From Bacteroidia bacterium 43-41 (GTDB lineage: Bacteria; Bacteroidota; Bacteroidia; Bacteroidales; Dysgonomonadaceae): a DNA stretch of 64,000 nucleotides. The stretch covers positions 1 through 64,000 of the forward strand of contig MKTD01000039.1 of NCBI GenBank assembly GCA_001898165.1, read 5' to 3'. This document shows, one piece after another, positions 15,777-24,042 of the stretch (its first letter is position 1; every line of letters starts with the position of its first letter). The position numbers were made by a program, and so were the translations under genes. Under the pieces are notes generated by a model that was given only the letters and a program-made list of their open reading frames with translations, searched no databases and was not told where the DNA came from.

Positions 15777-16985
15777 ATGAATGATATTTTTTCGAATTTA
15801 GTGGAGATGACGGCTTTTGGAAGCATTTCATGGGGTACTCTCATCATGTGGATCATCGCTTTCATCCTCTTGTATTTAGGTATAAAAAAACAATACGAAC
15901 CGTTGCTTCTTGTCCCTATCGGGTTTGGCGTGCTGCTGGCCAACCTCCCAATGGCGGGGTTGGGCGTGGTGGATAACTCGCTTGTTCAATCTGCCGACGG
16001 GAGTTATATGAACCTGCTTGATATTGCCAGTGAGTATGGAATTATGAATTTCCTTTATTATGCGCTGATCAAGACCGGATTGCTGCCGCCCATTATTTTT
16101 ATGGGAGTAGGGGCGTTGACCGACTTTGGCCCCATGCTCCGTAATCTGAAACTTTCGTTGTTCGGTGGTGCGGCGCAATTGGGTATTTTTACCGTCCTTA
16201 TCATAGCTGTAATGGTGGGTTTTGATATGAAAGAAGCCGCATCGCTGGCAATTATCGGTGGCGCCGACGGGCCAACGGCCATTTACACTACTATCAAATT
16301 AGCGCCGCATTTATTGGGTCCCATAGCCATTGCCGCCTATTCTTATATGGCGTTGGTGCCGGTAATTATTCCGTTAGTAGCCAATCTGTTGATGACCGAG
16401 AAAGAGTTCCGTATCCACATGAAGAAGATGGATAAACAATTTCCTCCCAAGAACGAGATCAAACACTTGAAAGCGGTGAAGATTATTTTTCCGATTGTTT
16501 TAGGTGTCGTGGTAGCTGTTTTTGTGCCCTCTGCCGCCCCGCTAGTGGGAATGTTACTGTTCGGAAACCTTGTGAAGGAAATCGGGTCCAACACAAGCCG
16601 GCTTGCCGATGCGGCTTCAGGGCCGATCATGAATACGGCAACCATTTTCCTCGGCTTGACGGTTGGTGCCACCATGACTTCCGAAGTGTTCCTGTCGCCA
16701 CGGACGCTGGGCATCATCGTGGGTGGTTTCCTGGCGTTTGCCATCTCGGTTGCCGGCGGTATATTGGCAGTGAAATTGTTTAATATGTTTTCGAAGAAAA
16801 AGATCAATCCGCTCGTGGGCGCCACAGGTTTGAGCGCCGTACCGATGGCATCGCGTGTAGCAAACGAAATGGCGTTGAAATACGATAAATCCAATCACAT
16901 TCTGCAATATTGTATGGCAAGCAATGTGTCGGGAGTTATCGGATCGGCTGTTGCGGCAGGTGTGTTGATATCGTTTCTGGGATAA
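15777..16985 (+). CDS. Sodium-pump decarboxylase beta subunit (OadB-like)
   Basis: The 402-residue polytopic membrane protein carries the decarboxylation-coupled sodium channel. It has about ten hydrophobic segments and the two conserved OadB regions: IIGGADGPTAIYTTIKLAPHL, with the membrane Asp that binds sodium, and GLTVGATMTSEVFL near the C-terminal half. GLSAVPMASRVANEM follows and is also conserved. It belongs with the gamma and alpha genes upstream, but a 146-base gap holding a palindromic repeat separates it. The subunits may therefore be expressed unequally. Confidence 0.93.
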   Translation: MNDIFSNLVEMTAFGSISWGTLIMWIIAFILLYLGIKKQYEPLLLVPIGFGVLLANLPMAGLGVVDNSLVQSADGSYMNLLDIASEYGIMNFLYYALIKTGLLPPIIFMGVGALTDFGPMLRNLKLSLFGGAAQLGIFTVLIIAVMVGFDMKEAASLAIIGGADGPTAIYTTIKLAPHLLGPIAIAAYSYMALVPVIIPLVANLLMTEKEFRIHMKKMDKQFPPKNEIKHLKAVKIIFPIVLGVVVAVFVPSAAPLVGMLLFGNLVKEIGSNTSRLADAASGPIMNTATIFLGLTVGATMTSEVFLSPRTLGIIVGGFLAFAISVAGGILAVKLFNMFSKKKINPLVGATGLSAVPMASRVANEMALKYDKSNHILQYCMASNVSGVIGSAVAAGVLISFLG

Positions 16986-16993
16986 ACATTAAC

Positions 16994-18520
16994 TTATTCG
17001 CTGACAAACAACCGTTTGCTGGAAAACAACGGGTCGCAGGTAACGTTGATCTTTAGTTTGCGCAACCCCGCTTCGTCTCCCGGAGTGGGGATGTGAGTAG
17101 AGTGCATTTCGCAATTGTTCAGTTCAGTCAGTTTTTGCAGCGCCATTTGTGCTGCCGGATTGGAAATAGCGCTAATTGCCAAAGCTATGAGCGTTTCTTC
17201 CACGTCGAGGCTGGCATTTTTCCCGTTCAGGATGTCTTTTTTCAGGTGGGTAACCGAGTCGATAATGTTTTCGGGCAGGAGGATCATGTTGTCGGGCAAT
17301 CCCGCCAGGTGTTTTATAGCATTCAGTATCATACCGGAAGAGGCGTGCAAAAGCGATGAATTCTTTCCGGTAATGATGGTACCGTCCTGCAATTCGATGG
17401 CCGCGCCGCAATAGATCCCCGCATAGCCCTTACCGTTCTTTTCGGCTTCTTTCGCCGCTCTCCGGGCAGGCTCAACCACCAGCCGATCTTCATCTTTGGC
17501 TCCGACCCTTTCCATAATTTCGGCATTTCGTTCAAGTGTTTTCGTACCGATCTCGCCCATTGCATAATCGACAAACCCCCTTAAATGACGGCGGATAATT
17601 TCCTGATAAGCGGCCTCCTTGCAAATCTCATCGTCAATAATCCCTGCGCTGATCCGGTTTACCCCCATATCCGTGGGAGACTGATACACAGAGTCATCGC
17701 CTGTAATTTTCGTCAAGATCTCTTTCAGGAGATTAAAGGATTCAATATCACGATTGTAATTTACGGCTTCCACGCCATATGCTTTCAGGTGATAAGGGTC
17801 TATCATGTTTACATCGCCTAAATCGGCAGTTGCCGCTTCGTAGGCTATGTTGACCATATGGTTTATAGGTAAATCCCAAATAGGAAAGGTTTCGAATTTG
17901 GCGTACCCGGCATTTTTACCCTTTTTATAATCGTGATAGAGATTACTTAGGGCAGTAGCCAGTTTTCCGCTGCCCGGGCCCGGGCCGGTGACTACCACGA
18001 TGGGCTTTGTGGTTTCGATGTATTCATTGGCTCCATATCCTTCGTCGCTAACAATCAAATCAATGTTTTTAGGATAACCGCGCGTAGGATAGTGCAGGTA
18101 AACTTTGATGCCTTTCAGCTCGAGCTTGTTTTTGAAGATAACGGCGGCGGGCTGTTTCTCGTATCGGGTAATGACAACGGCAGCTACGTTGATGCCGTAC
18201 CATTTTAAGTCGTCGATGCTTTTCAGTACGTCCACATCGTATGTGATGCCGAAGTCTGCCCTGATCTTGCTGCGTTCTATGTCGCCGGCATATACGCACA
18301 TGATAACATCTACCTGATCTTTCAGCTTTTGTAGAAGCCGCATTTTAACATTAGGCGTGAAGCCGGGCAAAACCCTGGATGCATGATAATCATACAAAAT
18401 TTTTCCTCCGAATTCGAGGTATAACTTATCGTTAAATCGGTTTACACGTTTGAGAATAGCAGAGGTCTGTTCTTGCAGGTATTTTTCGTTGTCAAAACCA
18501 ACACGACTTAAATTTTCCAT
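16994..18520 (-). CDS. DUF1846 family protein
   Basis: The 508-residue product is a full-length DUF1846 protein, a family of conserved but functionally unassigned cytoplasmic proteins found mainly in Firmicutes and Bacteroidota. Recognisable parts are the start VGFDNEKYLQEQTSAILKRV, the VVTGPGPGSGKLATALSNLYHD segment that looks like a nucleotide-binding loop, and SPTDMGVNRISAGIIDD. The GPGPGSGK stretch suggests ATP or another phosphate ligand; this is inference. The ATG at 18520 matches the usual family start, and upstream in-frame codons have no homology. It converges on the oad operon, with stops 8 bases apart. Confidence 0.85.
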   Translation of the reverse strand: MENLSRVGFDNEKYLQEQTSAILKRVNRFNDKLYLEFGGKILYDYHASRVLPGFTPNVKMRLLQKLKDQVDVIMCVYAGDIERSKIRADFGITYDVDVLKSIDDLKWYGINVAAVVITRYEKQPAAVIFKNKLELKGIKVYLHYPTRGYPKNIDLIVSDEGYGANEYIETTKPIVVVTGPGPGSGKLATALSNLYHDYKKGKNAGYAKFETFPIWDLPINHMVNIAYEAATADLGDVNMIDPYHLKAYGVEAVNYNRDIESFNLLKEILTKITGDDSVYQSPTDMGVNRISAGIIDDEICKEAAYQEIIRRHLRGFVDYAMGEIGTKTLERNAEIMERVGAKDEDRLVVEPARRAAKEAEKNGKGYAGIYCGAAIELQDGTIITGKNSSLLHASSGMILNAIKHLAGLPDNMILLPENIIDSVTHLKKDILNGKNASLDVEETLIALAISAISNPAAQMALQKLTELNNCEMHSTHIPTPGDEAGLRKLKINVTCDPLFSSKRLFVSE

Positions 18521-18735
18521 CTTATAATTTCCCGAATAATAAATAATAGTTGTCACTTACTTTCGGGACTCAAAATTACTCAAAATTTGGGAGAAATCCT
18601 CTTTAATTGAAGAAAACTTTTGAACCCTCTATTCAATATTTAACGCCGTCGTTACTAACGGAGCGGTAGATTATCTGTTTCCGGAGAATATATTTTGTAA
18701 CGATTGTTTTGATGTAAAAAAAACGTGTTTGTAAA

Positions 18736-19164
18736 TCACAAAGTAAACCGATACACATTGGTATCTCTTTTCCCGAAACCTAATTTTTGATAAAGTTTGT
18801 TAGCCGCTGTACGGGCAGGCGTGGAAGTCAAATCCACTTTTTCTATTCCTTTTGCCCGTGCCATATCCAGGGCGTGATTTACCAGTAACGCCGCCACACC
18901 TTTTCCACGTGCATTCTCATCCACTACCACGTCTTCGATCCATGCTTTTTTCCCGGTAGGAATTTTATATACGACAAGCGAAAGCGTTCCTAAAATTTCA
19001 TCGCCTTCCCGGGCTACAAAAATAAAGGTATTTCCCGTCTGCAGAATTTTCTGCAACTCTTCACGTGAAGGATAGCTGTTTCTTCCCGTAAGTTGAGGTA
19101 TTAGTTTTTCAAACGCTTTCGAAACAGTATCATCAATATGGGTCAGTTGTTCAATCTTCATCAT
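18736..19164 (-). CDS. GNAT family N-acetyltransferase
   Basis: The 142-residue protein is a single GNAT domain. It has the acetyl-CoA-binding motif A in VDENARGKGVAALLVNHAL and the C-terminal ANKLYQKLGFGKRDTNVYRF. The substrate is unknown. It is the last gene of a leftward run that contains murQ and a MurNAc-kinase-like gene, and its start overlaps the stop of the small upstream gene by one base (TAATG), so the two are coupled. An amino-sugar or amino-acid substrate linked to wall recycling is possible but only inferred from position. Confidence 0.85.
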   Translation of the reverse strand: MMKIEQLTHIDDTVSKAFEKLIPQLTGRNSYPSREELQKILQTGNTFIFVAREGDEILGTLSLVVYKIPTGKKAWIEDVVVDENARGKGVAALLVNHALDMARAKGIEKVDLTSTPARTAANKLYQKLGFGKRDTNVYRFTL

Positions 19165-19505
19165 TAGAAATTATCGGGTGGGGTACTGAGTGCTGTTATA
19201 GTAACATCCTGAAAGTCAGTATCAAAATTAGCTAATAACATCTCAACAAATTTGGTGTGGAAAAAAGTATAAAGTTTCGATGTTACATGCTTGCGGTCTT
19301 TTCGCTTGAGTAATCCGAAACGTAATTCATTCTCATCCACCCAGATTTGCGGTTTCAGGAAGGCCTCATTTTTCCACAACAACGGAGTAGGGGTAATGCG
19401 CCCGTCCGCCATGACCGTCCATTTTTCAACTTTCCGGGTTGCAATACCTTCGTAAATTTTGTCGAGCAGCAGGTTAGGATCGTGAGTCTTTATAATAACA
19501 GCCAT
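19164..19505 (-). CDS. Conserved hypothetical protein
   Basis: The 113-residue cytoplasmic protein has no signal peptide or membrane segment. It begins MAVIIKTHDPNLLLDKIYEGI, contains WTVMADGRITPTPLLWKNEAF, and ends with FDTDFQDVTITALSTP. It looks like a small alpha/beta protein of the kind often annotated in Bacteroidetes without function. It sits between the FemAB-like gene and the GNAT gene and is translationally coupled to the latter. I do not recognise a family. Confidence 0.7.
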   Translation of the reverse strand: MAVIIKTHDPNLLLDKIYEGIATRKVEKWTVMADGRITPTPLLWKNEAFLKPQIWVDENELRFGLLKRKDRKHVTSKLYTFFHTKFVEMLLANFDTDFQDVTITALSTPPDNF

Positions 19506-19568
19506 AGTTTATACAAACTTTATGATTACAAAAATAGCTAATTTTGTTATGGTTATAACTGAACTACT

Positions 19569-20693
19569 TCAGCTTAAATGGTATCCCTGACTATGCAGTT
19601 CCGATGCGCGAAAAAGGGCATAGGCCGCTTTGTCCAAAGGATAATCCCAACAGCCGAGGCTATGGTGTATCTCGCCTCCGAATCCCGATTTAAATTTGTA
19701 TAGCCCATACAGCGGATGTTCGGGGTCGGGCGACGGAGAAATGCCGAACATGTCGTAATCGGTACAGCCTGCCTGTTGTGATCTTCGGATTGCCTCCCAT
19801 TGCAACGCGTAGGTTGCCATGAGGTTACGGTGCTGCGATGAGGAGGCGCCGTACAGGTATGATCCTCTGCTGCCTGTAATGACCAAAAACATGGCTGCCA
19901 GCGGCATTCCGTCGTACTCCGCAACCAGGAGGCTTACATCGGCCGGCGAACTGGTGTTGTCTGCACGGGCGTCAAGGACGGCCTGGAAATACTTTATATC
20001 ATTCAGTAGCAGGTGGTTCCTTGTAGCAGTCTCTTTATAGAGTTCATACCAGATATTTATTCCTTCCATACCCACCGATCTTACGGTCACTCCTTTACGT
20101 TGCGCTAATTTGATGTTATAACGCGTTTTCGGCTTCATCTTTCCGAGAAGGGTCTCGCTATCCTGTGTCAAATTAAGATAGATCGTGTTGGCCGGTAAAA
20201 TATTGGAATGGGCTTTTTTGAAATTCCATTTGTGCGTACTGAAATTGAAACGGAGTTCCTGTGAGTGGTTTTCCGGTTCACCCTTCCATATCCCGTTTTC
20301 GTCGAAATGATCTCTCTCGCTGGCCCAATACGATTCCCAGCAGAGATCATAACGAATGAGGATGCAATTGCGGGGGAGGATCGAGCGGAGAGACTCGGAG
20401 AGTTCCTCCAGGAACATACCCTGAAACTCGTCGGCCGGCTCAATCTCGGGCCCGTAAGGCACATACGCCACAGAATGATTCCGGTCGATCTGCCGCAAAA
20501 TAATCAGCAGGTCTGATTTCACGTGTGGGCGATCGTGCAATTTCGGAAAGAGGTCTGTCCTTCCGGATGTAAAATTGACGGCAATGGTATTTGCTCCCAA
20601 TGATGTTTTCACTGCGGACCAGAAAGCCGTTTGCTGTAAAATAGGGGTAGCGTATAGCTCTTCTGTCTCTTTGACGCAGACGTTCGTTAGCAT
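19569..20693 (-). CDS. FemAB/GNAT-like peptidoglycan aminoacyltransferase
   Basis: The 374-residue protein has the double-GNAT layout of FemABX proteins, with LQQTAFWSAVK near the start, MKPKTRYNIKLAQRKGVTVR in the middle and DYDMFGISPSPDPEHPLYGLYKFKSGFGGE toward the C-terminus. These enzymes add amino acids to peptidoglycan precursors, or in related branches acylate other amines. The ATG at 20693 is preferred because AAAGAAG stands just before it and it clears the murQ stop by 19 bases. Placement in the murQ/murK series suggests a wall-related substrate. Gram-negative Bacteroidota do not normally need interpeptide bridges, so its real task is open. Confidence 0.8.
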   Translation of the reverse strand: MLTNVCVKETEELYATPILQQTAFWSAVKTSLGANTIAVNFTSGRTDLFPKLHDRPHVKSDLLIILRQIDRNHSVAYVPYGPEIEPADEFQGMFLEELSESLRSILPRNCILIRYDLCWESYWASERDHFDENGIWKGEPENHSQELRFNFSTHKWNFKKAHSNILPANTIYLNLTQDSETLLGKMKPKTRYNIKLAQRKGVTVRSVGMEGINIWYELYKETATRNHLLLNDIKYFQAVLDARADNTSSPADVSLLVAEYDGMPLAAMFLVITGSRGSYLYGASSSQHRNLMATYALQWEAIRRSQQAGCTDYDMFGISPSPDPEHPLYGLYKFKSGFGGEIHHSLGCWDYPLDKAAYALFRASELHSQGYHLS

Positions 20694-20712
20694 ATCTTCT
20701 TTATAATGACAG

Positions 20713-21525
20713 CTATAGTTTATAAGCATCGATGGCTGCCTTTACCGATCCGTGGAGCAGCAGCAGATTCTTAGCCTGTTCGTATGACAATCCCAGTTCA
20801 TCTACAATCATGCGTGTGCCTCTGTCCACCAGTTTCTGGTTGGTGAGTTGCATATTTACCATTTTGTTGCCTTTTACACGGCCAAGTTTGATCATCGTGC
20901 TTGTAGTGATCATATTCAGTACCATCTTTTGCGCTGTTCCCGCTTTCATGCGGGTACTACCGGTCACATATTCCGGGCCGACAACAGGTTCTATTTTTAT
21001 TTCCGCTTCCGCTGCTACGGGTGAGCCGGGGTTACAGCATATAGCTGCCGTGAGAATTCCCTTTTCACGGGCATGACGCAGCGCTCCTGTCACATAAGGG
21101 GTGGTGCCCGAAGCGGCAATGCCTACCAATGTGTCGTTTTCATTGATCTTATAGGCTATAAGCTCTTCCCATCCTCTGTCCGGATTGTCTTCGGCGGCCT
21201 CTACCGGATTGCGCAATGCAATGTCCCCTCCGGCAATCAGACCGATCACATAAGTGTCCGGCATACCGAAAGTAGGTGGTACTTCGGATGCGTCGAGTAC
21301 ACCGAGCCTGCCGCTTGTGCCGGCGCCGATATAGAAAAGCCGCCCTCCGCGTTTCATCCGTTCCACAATTCCGGCAACGAGTTTTTCTATCTCGGGAATG
21401 GTTTTTTGTACGGCAAGCGCTACTTTCTGATCTTCCCGGTTGATCTCTGTAAGGACCTCGAAAACAGATTTTTTTTCGAGATTGTCGTATAACGATGATT
21501 GTTCTGTTATTTTAATAAAAGTCAT
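20713..21525 (-). CDS. murQ: N-acetylmuramic acid 6-phosphate etherase
   Basis: MurQ cleaves the D-lactyl ether of MurNAc-6-phosphate to give GlcNAc-6-phosphate and D-lactate, the defining step of MurNAc use. The 270-residue product has the SIS fold with GAGTSGRLGVLDASEVPPTFG (phosphate loop and first catalytic Glu) and PVEAAEDNPD (second catalytic Glu). VTGSTRMKAGTAQKMVLNMITT and VDRGTRMIVDELGLSYEQA follow. The ATG at 21525 gives the family start (ITEQSSLYDNLEKKSVFEVLTEIN). It follows the kinase gene by 43 bases and is followed by the FemAB gene after 19. Confidence 0.96.
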   Translation of the reverse strand: MTFIKITEQSSLYDNLEKKSVFEVLTEINREDQKVALAVQKTIPEIEKLVAGIVERMKRGGRLFYIGAGTSGRLGVLDASEVPPTFGMPDTYVIGLIAGGDIALRNPVEAAEDNPDRGWEELIAYKINENDTLVGIAASGTTPYVTGALRHAREKGILTAAICCNPGSPVAAEAEIKIEPVVGPEYVTGSTRMKAGTAQKMVLNMITTSTMIKLGRVKGNKMVNMQLTNQKLVDRGTRMIVDELGLSYEQAKNLLLLHGSVKAAIDAYKL

Positions 21526-21568
21526 AATCGATTTGTTAATGTACCAATTGATAATTGAGATAAGTAAG

Positions 21569-22414
21569 TTATTCCCTGTTCCGGTAATAATCAATTAATC
21601 CCGACATGGGCGATTGGGCAATCGTTCCAATCCCGATCCCTTTTTCGGCCGCCATTTCTTTTAGGGGATCGGAAAAATACCAGGCAATTGAGCCTACAAA
21701 ATTAACTTTATTTTTTTGATAATCGTATTGCATGACATTCCTTTCAAAAAAATCGGAAAAAGTGTGGGTGACGATCCGGCGGATGCTCCGGTCGTCGATA
21801 TGTTTGAGCAGGAACGGGGAAAGGCTTGCCAGAAAACGGCTTGGGAAGGGTTGCCGATATACCTTGTCGATGATAGAGGCGGGGGTAAGGCTGTATTCAT
21901 CGAGTAACGCCTCTTTCAACCCCTCGGTGAGCCGGTTTTTTAATGCGTCGCCTACTAAATGTTTTCCCAATACGGCGCCACTACCTTCATCTCCCAGAAT
22001 AAAACCGAGCGGTGAGATCTGTTTCACAATAGAGGAACCGTCCCATTGACAGGAGTTGCTTCCGGTTCCCAGGATACAGGCAATCCCCGCCTCGTGTCCG
22101 CACAGGCTGTGTGCAGCCGCTATCAGGTCGCTATAGACATGGATGGTGTTAGCCGGGAACGATTGACGAATGGCATCGCGCACCAACGCTGTCTTTTCCG
22201 GGATACATCCTGTTCCGTAGAAGTAAACCGCCTCGATATTCTTGTCTTTTAACACTGGATAAACGTGAAGTTTTATCTCTTCGGCAATTTCTTCCTGCGT
22301 TTGAAATACAGGGCTGATGCCTTTACTCGAAAACCGATGGATAATTTCACCGTTTCGGGTTAAAGACCAATCGGTTTTTGTAGCGCCGCTATCGGCTATT
22401 AAAATTTCTTGCAT
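21569..22414 (-). CDS. BadF/BadG-type MurNAc/GlcNAc kinase (MurK-like)
   Basis: The 281-residue protein is an actin-fold sugar kinase. It has the phosphate loop IADSGATKTDWSL at the start, a Gly-rich ILGTGSNSCQWDG and the ADP-binding GDEGSGAVLGKHLVGDAL. In Tannerella forsythia a kinase of this family (MurK) phosphorylates MurNAc before MurQ acts, and the gene here directly precedes murQ. The same role, possibly with GlcNAc as a second substrate, is therefore likely. The ATG at 22414 gives the normal QEILIADSGATKTDW start; upstream in-frame sequence runs through a tandem repeat and is not conserved-looking. Confidence 0.88.
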   Translation of the reverse strand: MQEILIADSGATKTDWSLTRNGEIIHRFSSKGISPVFQTQEEIAEEIKLHVYPVLKDKNIEAVYFYGTGCIPEKTALVRDAIRQSFPANTIHVYSDLIAAAHSLCGHEAGIACILGTGSNSCQWDGSSIVKQISPLGFILGDEGSGAVLGKHLVGDALKNRLTEGLKEALLDEYSLTPASIIDKVYRQPFPSRFLASLSPFLLKHIDDRSIRRIVTHTFSDFFERNVMQYDYQKNKVNFVGSIAWYFSDPLKEMAAEKGIGIGTIAQSPMSGLIDYYRNRE

Positions 22415-22430
22415 ATACTGTTTTAATAAT

Positions 22431-22494
22431 ACTCGCTTTGCTTGTGAGACATTCACTTTGTTCGTGATGGTTACTCGCTTTGCTCGTGATAGTT
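22431..22494. repeat. Three imperfect 20-22 bp tandem repeats
   Basis: Units start at 22431, 22451 and 22473 and follow the pattern A-Y-TCRCTTTGYTYGTGA. On the minus strand two units read GAGCAAAGCGAGT or close to it, 12 of 13 bases identical to the apical loop GAGCGAAGCGAGT of the palindromic elements at 23795 and 59195. They lie in the leader of the kinase gene. Confidence 0.6.
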
Positions 22495-22599
22495 ATTTAT
22501 TTGTCATTGATTTTGAGTGTTTTTTGAGAAATTTGATCAGTTTGAAGTGAATAATGTCCCAATCATTTAACAGGCTCTATCGCAACGGGGTTACCTCTG

Positions 22600-23772
22600 T
22601 CATAGTTTGATGTAAATATTTTTCTTGTACAAAATGTATCCGAACAGCCAGCAAATCGTTACGAAAATAAGGGCATAGAGCAACGATCCGAAATAGTCGC
22701 CCGCCCAAGGGTGTAGCAGCGCTTCGTAAATAAATGCTTTGATGGAGATCGCTTCACCCTGCCAGGTAAACCGGATATTGGAGAACAAGGTGGCCAGCAC
22801 GCCCGCAAACACATATACGATAAGCGGATTTATACCGAAAGCATGGAAGAACCGGCTCCACTTCTCTTTTTTATGGATATCGATGATCCAGATAAGCAAT
22901 CCCAACAGTTGGGCGGCAAAACCTGTAGTGGTGAGGACGAACGTGGGGCTCCATATTTTCTTGTTGATGGGACAGCCGTACTGCAGCAGTAGCCCGGAGA
23001 ACGCGAGGACGGTTCCCCAGATCAGCAGTTTTTCCACACGGGTATGATTATCCTTATTTTCGACGATCAATTTTCCGAACAGGAATCCGATCAACACATG
23101 GGCGATGGCGGGAAGTGTGCTGAGCAGGCCTTCCGGGTCGAATGCGATCCGTTCGCCTGCCAGGGTATGATCCTTATACATGTGATCGGGACCCCACAAA
23201 GCCTTATCGATCACGGCAATTATATTCTGTTCCGACAATTCAAAACCTTTCCCGAATTGGAGTATCAGGAAATAGCCTAACAGCAACAGGCCCGTTACCC
23301 ATGGCAGATATTTGCTTTTCACAAATATCGCGATGAGGGCTGCGGACCCGTAAGCCAGCGCCAACCGTTGTAGTACGCCCAATATACGGAGGGTATCGAA
23401 ATGGGATGCGGCCCGGAAGAAAGACTCTCCCGAAGCCAATCCCCTGCACAGCAATCCAAACCAGCCCAGCGCCAGTCCGATCACGAAAATAAGGATGGTG
23501 CGCCGCACAATCTTCCATATGGCTGCTTTGGAAGGCTCGAAGTGAAATTTTCGCAGCGAGAAAAAAGTGGATACTCCCATGATAAACATAAAGAACGGGA
23601 ATACCAGGTCGGTGGGTGTGAGTCCGTTCCATTGTGCATGGCCGAGGGGTTTATAGATATAATTCCATGAGCCGGGATTGTTGACCATGATCATGCCGGC
23701 GATAGTAATTCCCCGGAGAATATCGAGCGAAAGTAACCGTCCGCTCTGCTGAGGTGTAGAAATTGTATTCAT
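22600..23772 (-). CDS. NagX-like membrane acyltransferase (DUF5009/HGSNAT-like)
   Basis: The 390-residue polytopic membrane protein begins GRLLSLDILRGITIAGMIMVNNPGSW and has HAQWNGLTPTDLVFPFFMFIMGVSTFFSL. This is the signature of the heparan-alpha-glucosaminide N-acetyltransferase/NagX family (DUF5009, DUF1624), with about ten or eleven hydrophobic segments. Eukaryotic members move acetyl groups across a membrane to glucosamine; bacterial NagX is linked to GlcNAc use. Between namZ and the kinase gene it could re-acetylate or modify amino sugars in the periplasm, which is inference. The gap to namZ contains a palindromic element. Confidence 0.88.
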   Translation of the reverse strand: MNTISTPQQSGRLLSLDILRGITIAGMIMVNNPGSWNYIYKPLGHAQWNGLTPTDLVFPFFMFIMGVSTFFSLRKFHFEPSKAAIWKIVRRTILIFVIGLALGWFGLLCRGLASGESFFRAASHFDTLRILGVLQRLALAYGSAALIAIFVKSKYLPWVTGLLLLGYFLILQFGKGFELSEQNIIAVIDKALWGPDHMYKDHTLAGERIAFDPEGLLSTLPAIAHVLIGFLFGKLIVENKDNHTRVEKLLIWGTVLAFSGLLLQYGCPINKKIWSPTFVLTTTGFAAQLLGLLIWIIDIHKKEKWSRFFHAFGINPLIVYVFAGVLATLFSNIRFTWQGEAISIKAFIYEALLHPWAGDYFGSLLYALIFVTICWLFGYILYKKNIYIKL

Positions 23773-23794
23773 TTGTCTATTAGAATAGTTTTAT

Positions 23795-24006
23795 TGAACT
23801 CTCACATCTGTCCTTGGATAGTGTATGCGACTAAAGCGGAGACCTTTAGATGTTTTACGGGGTACCCATAGCTCGTAGTAAACGTAAAAAAGAGTAGTTG
23901 TCTGAGCGAAGCGAGTTTTACTCTTTTAGTTGACGCGAGCCAGGATGGGTCGTAAAATATCGTCAGACAAACGATTTAGTCGCAATCATATAATTTGCTA
24001 AAGTTC
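23795..24006. repeat. Palindromic element family, long copy B
   Basis: The termini are TGAACTCTCACA and TTTGCTAAAGTTC. Nested stems are TGCGACTAAA/TTTAGTCGCA (23826-23835 with 23975-23984), ATGTTTTACG/CGTAAAATAT (23850-23859 with 23951-23960), ACCCAT/ATGGGT (23864-23869 with 23945-23950), GCTCG/CGAGC (23871-23875 with 23936-23940) and AAAAGAGTA/TACTCTTTT (23888-23896 with 23919-23927). The apical loop is TGTCTGAGCGAAGCGAGT. Direct repeats AGTTTTAT flank it exactly (23787-23794 and 24007-24014). It fills the gap between the namZ and NagX genes. Confidence 0.82.
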
Positions 24007-24042
24007 AGTTTTATATAATCATCGTCTTTACCTGACTTTATA

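Noticed and set aside
22431-22494. Short CRISPR array
   Set aside because: The three units abut each other with no unique spacers, and there are no cas genes in the window.
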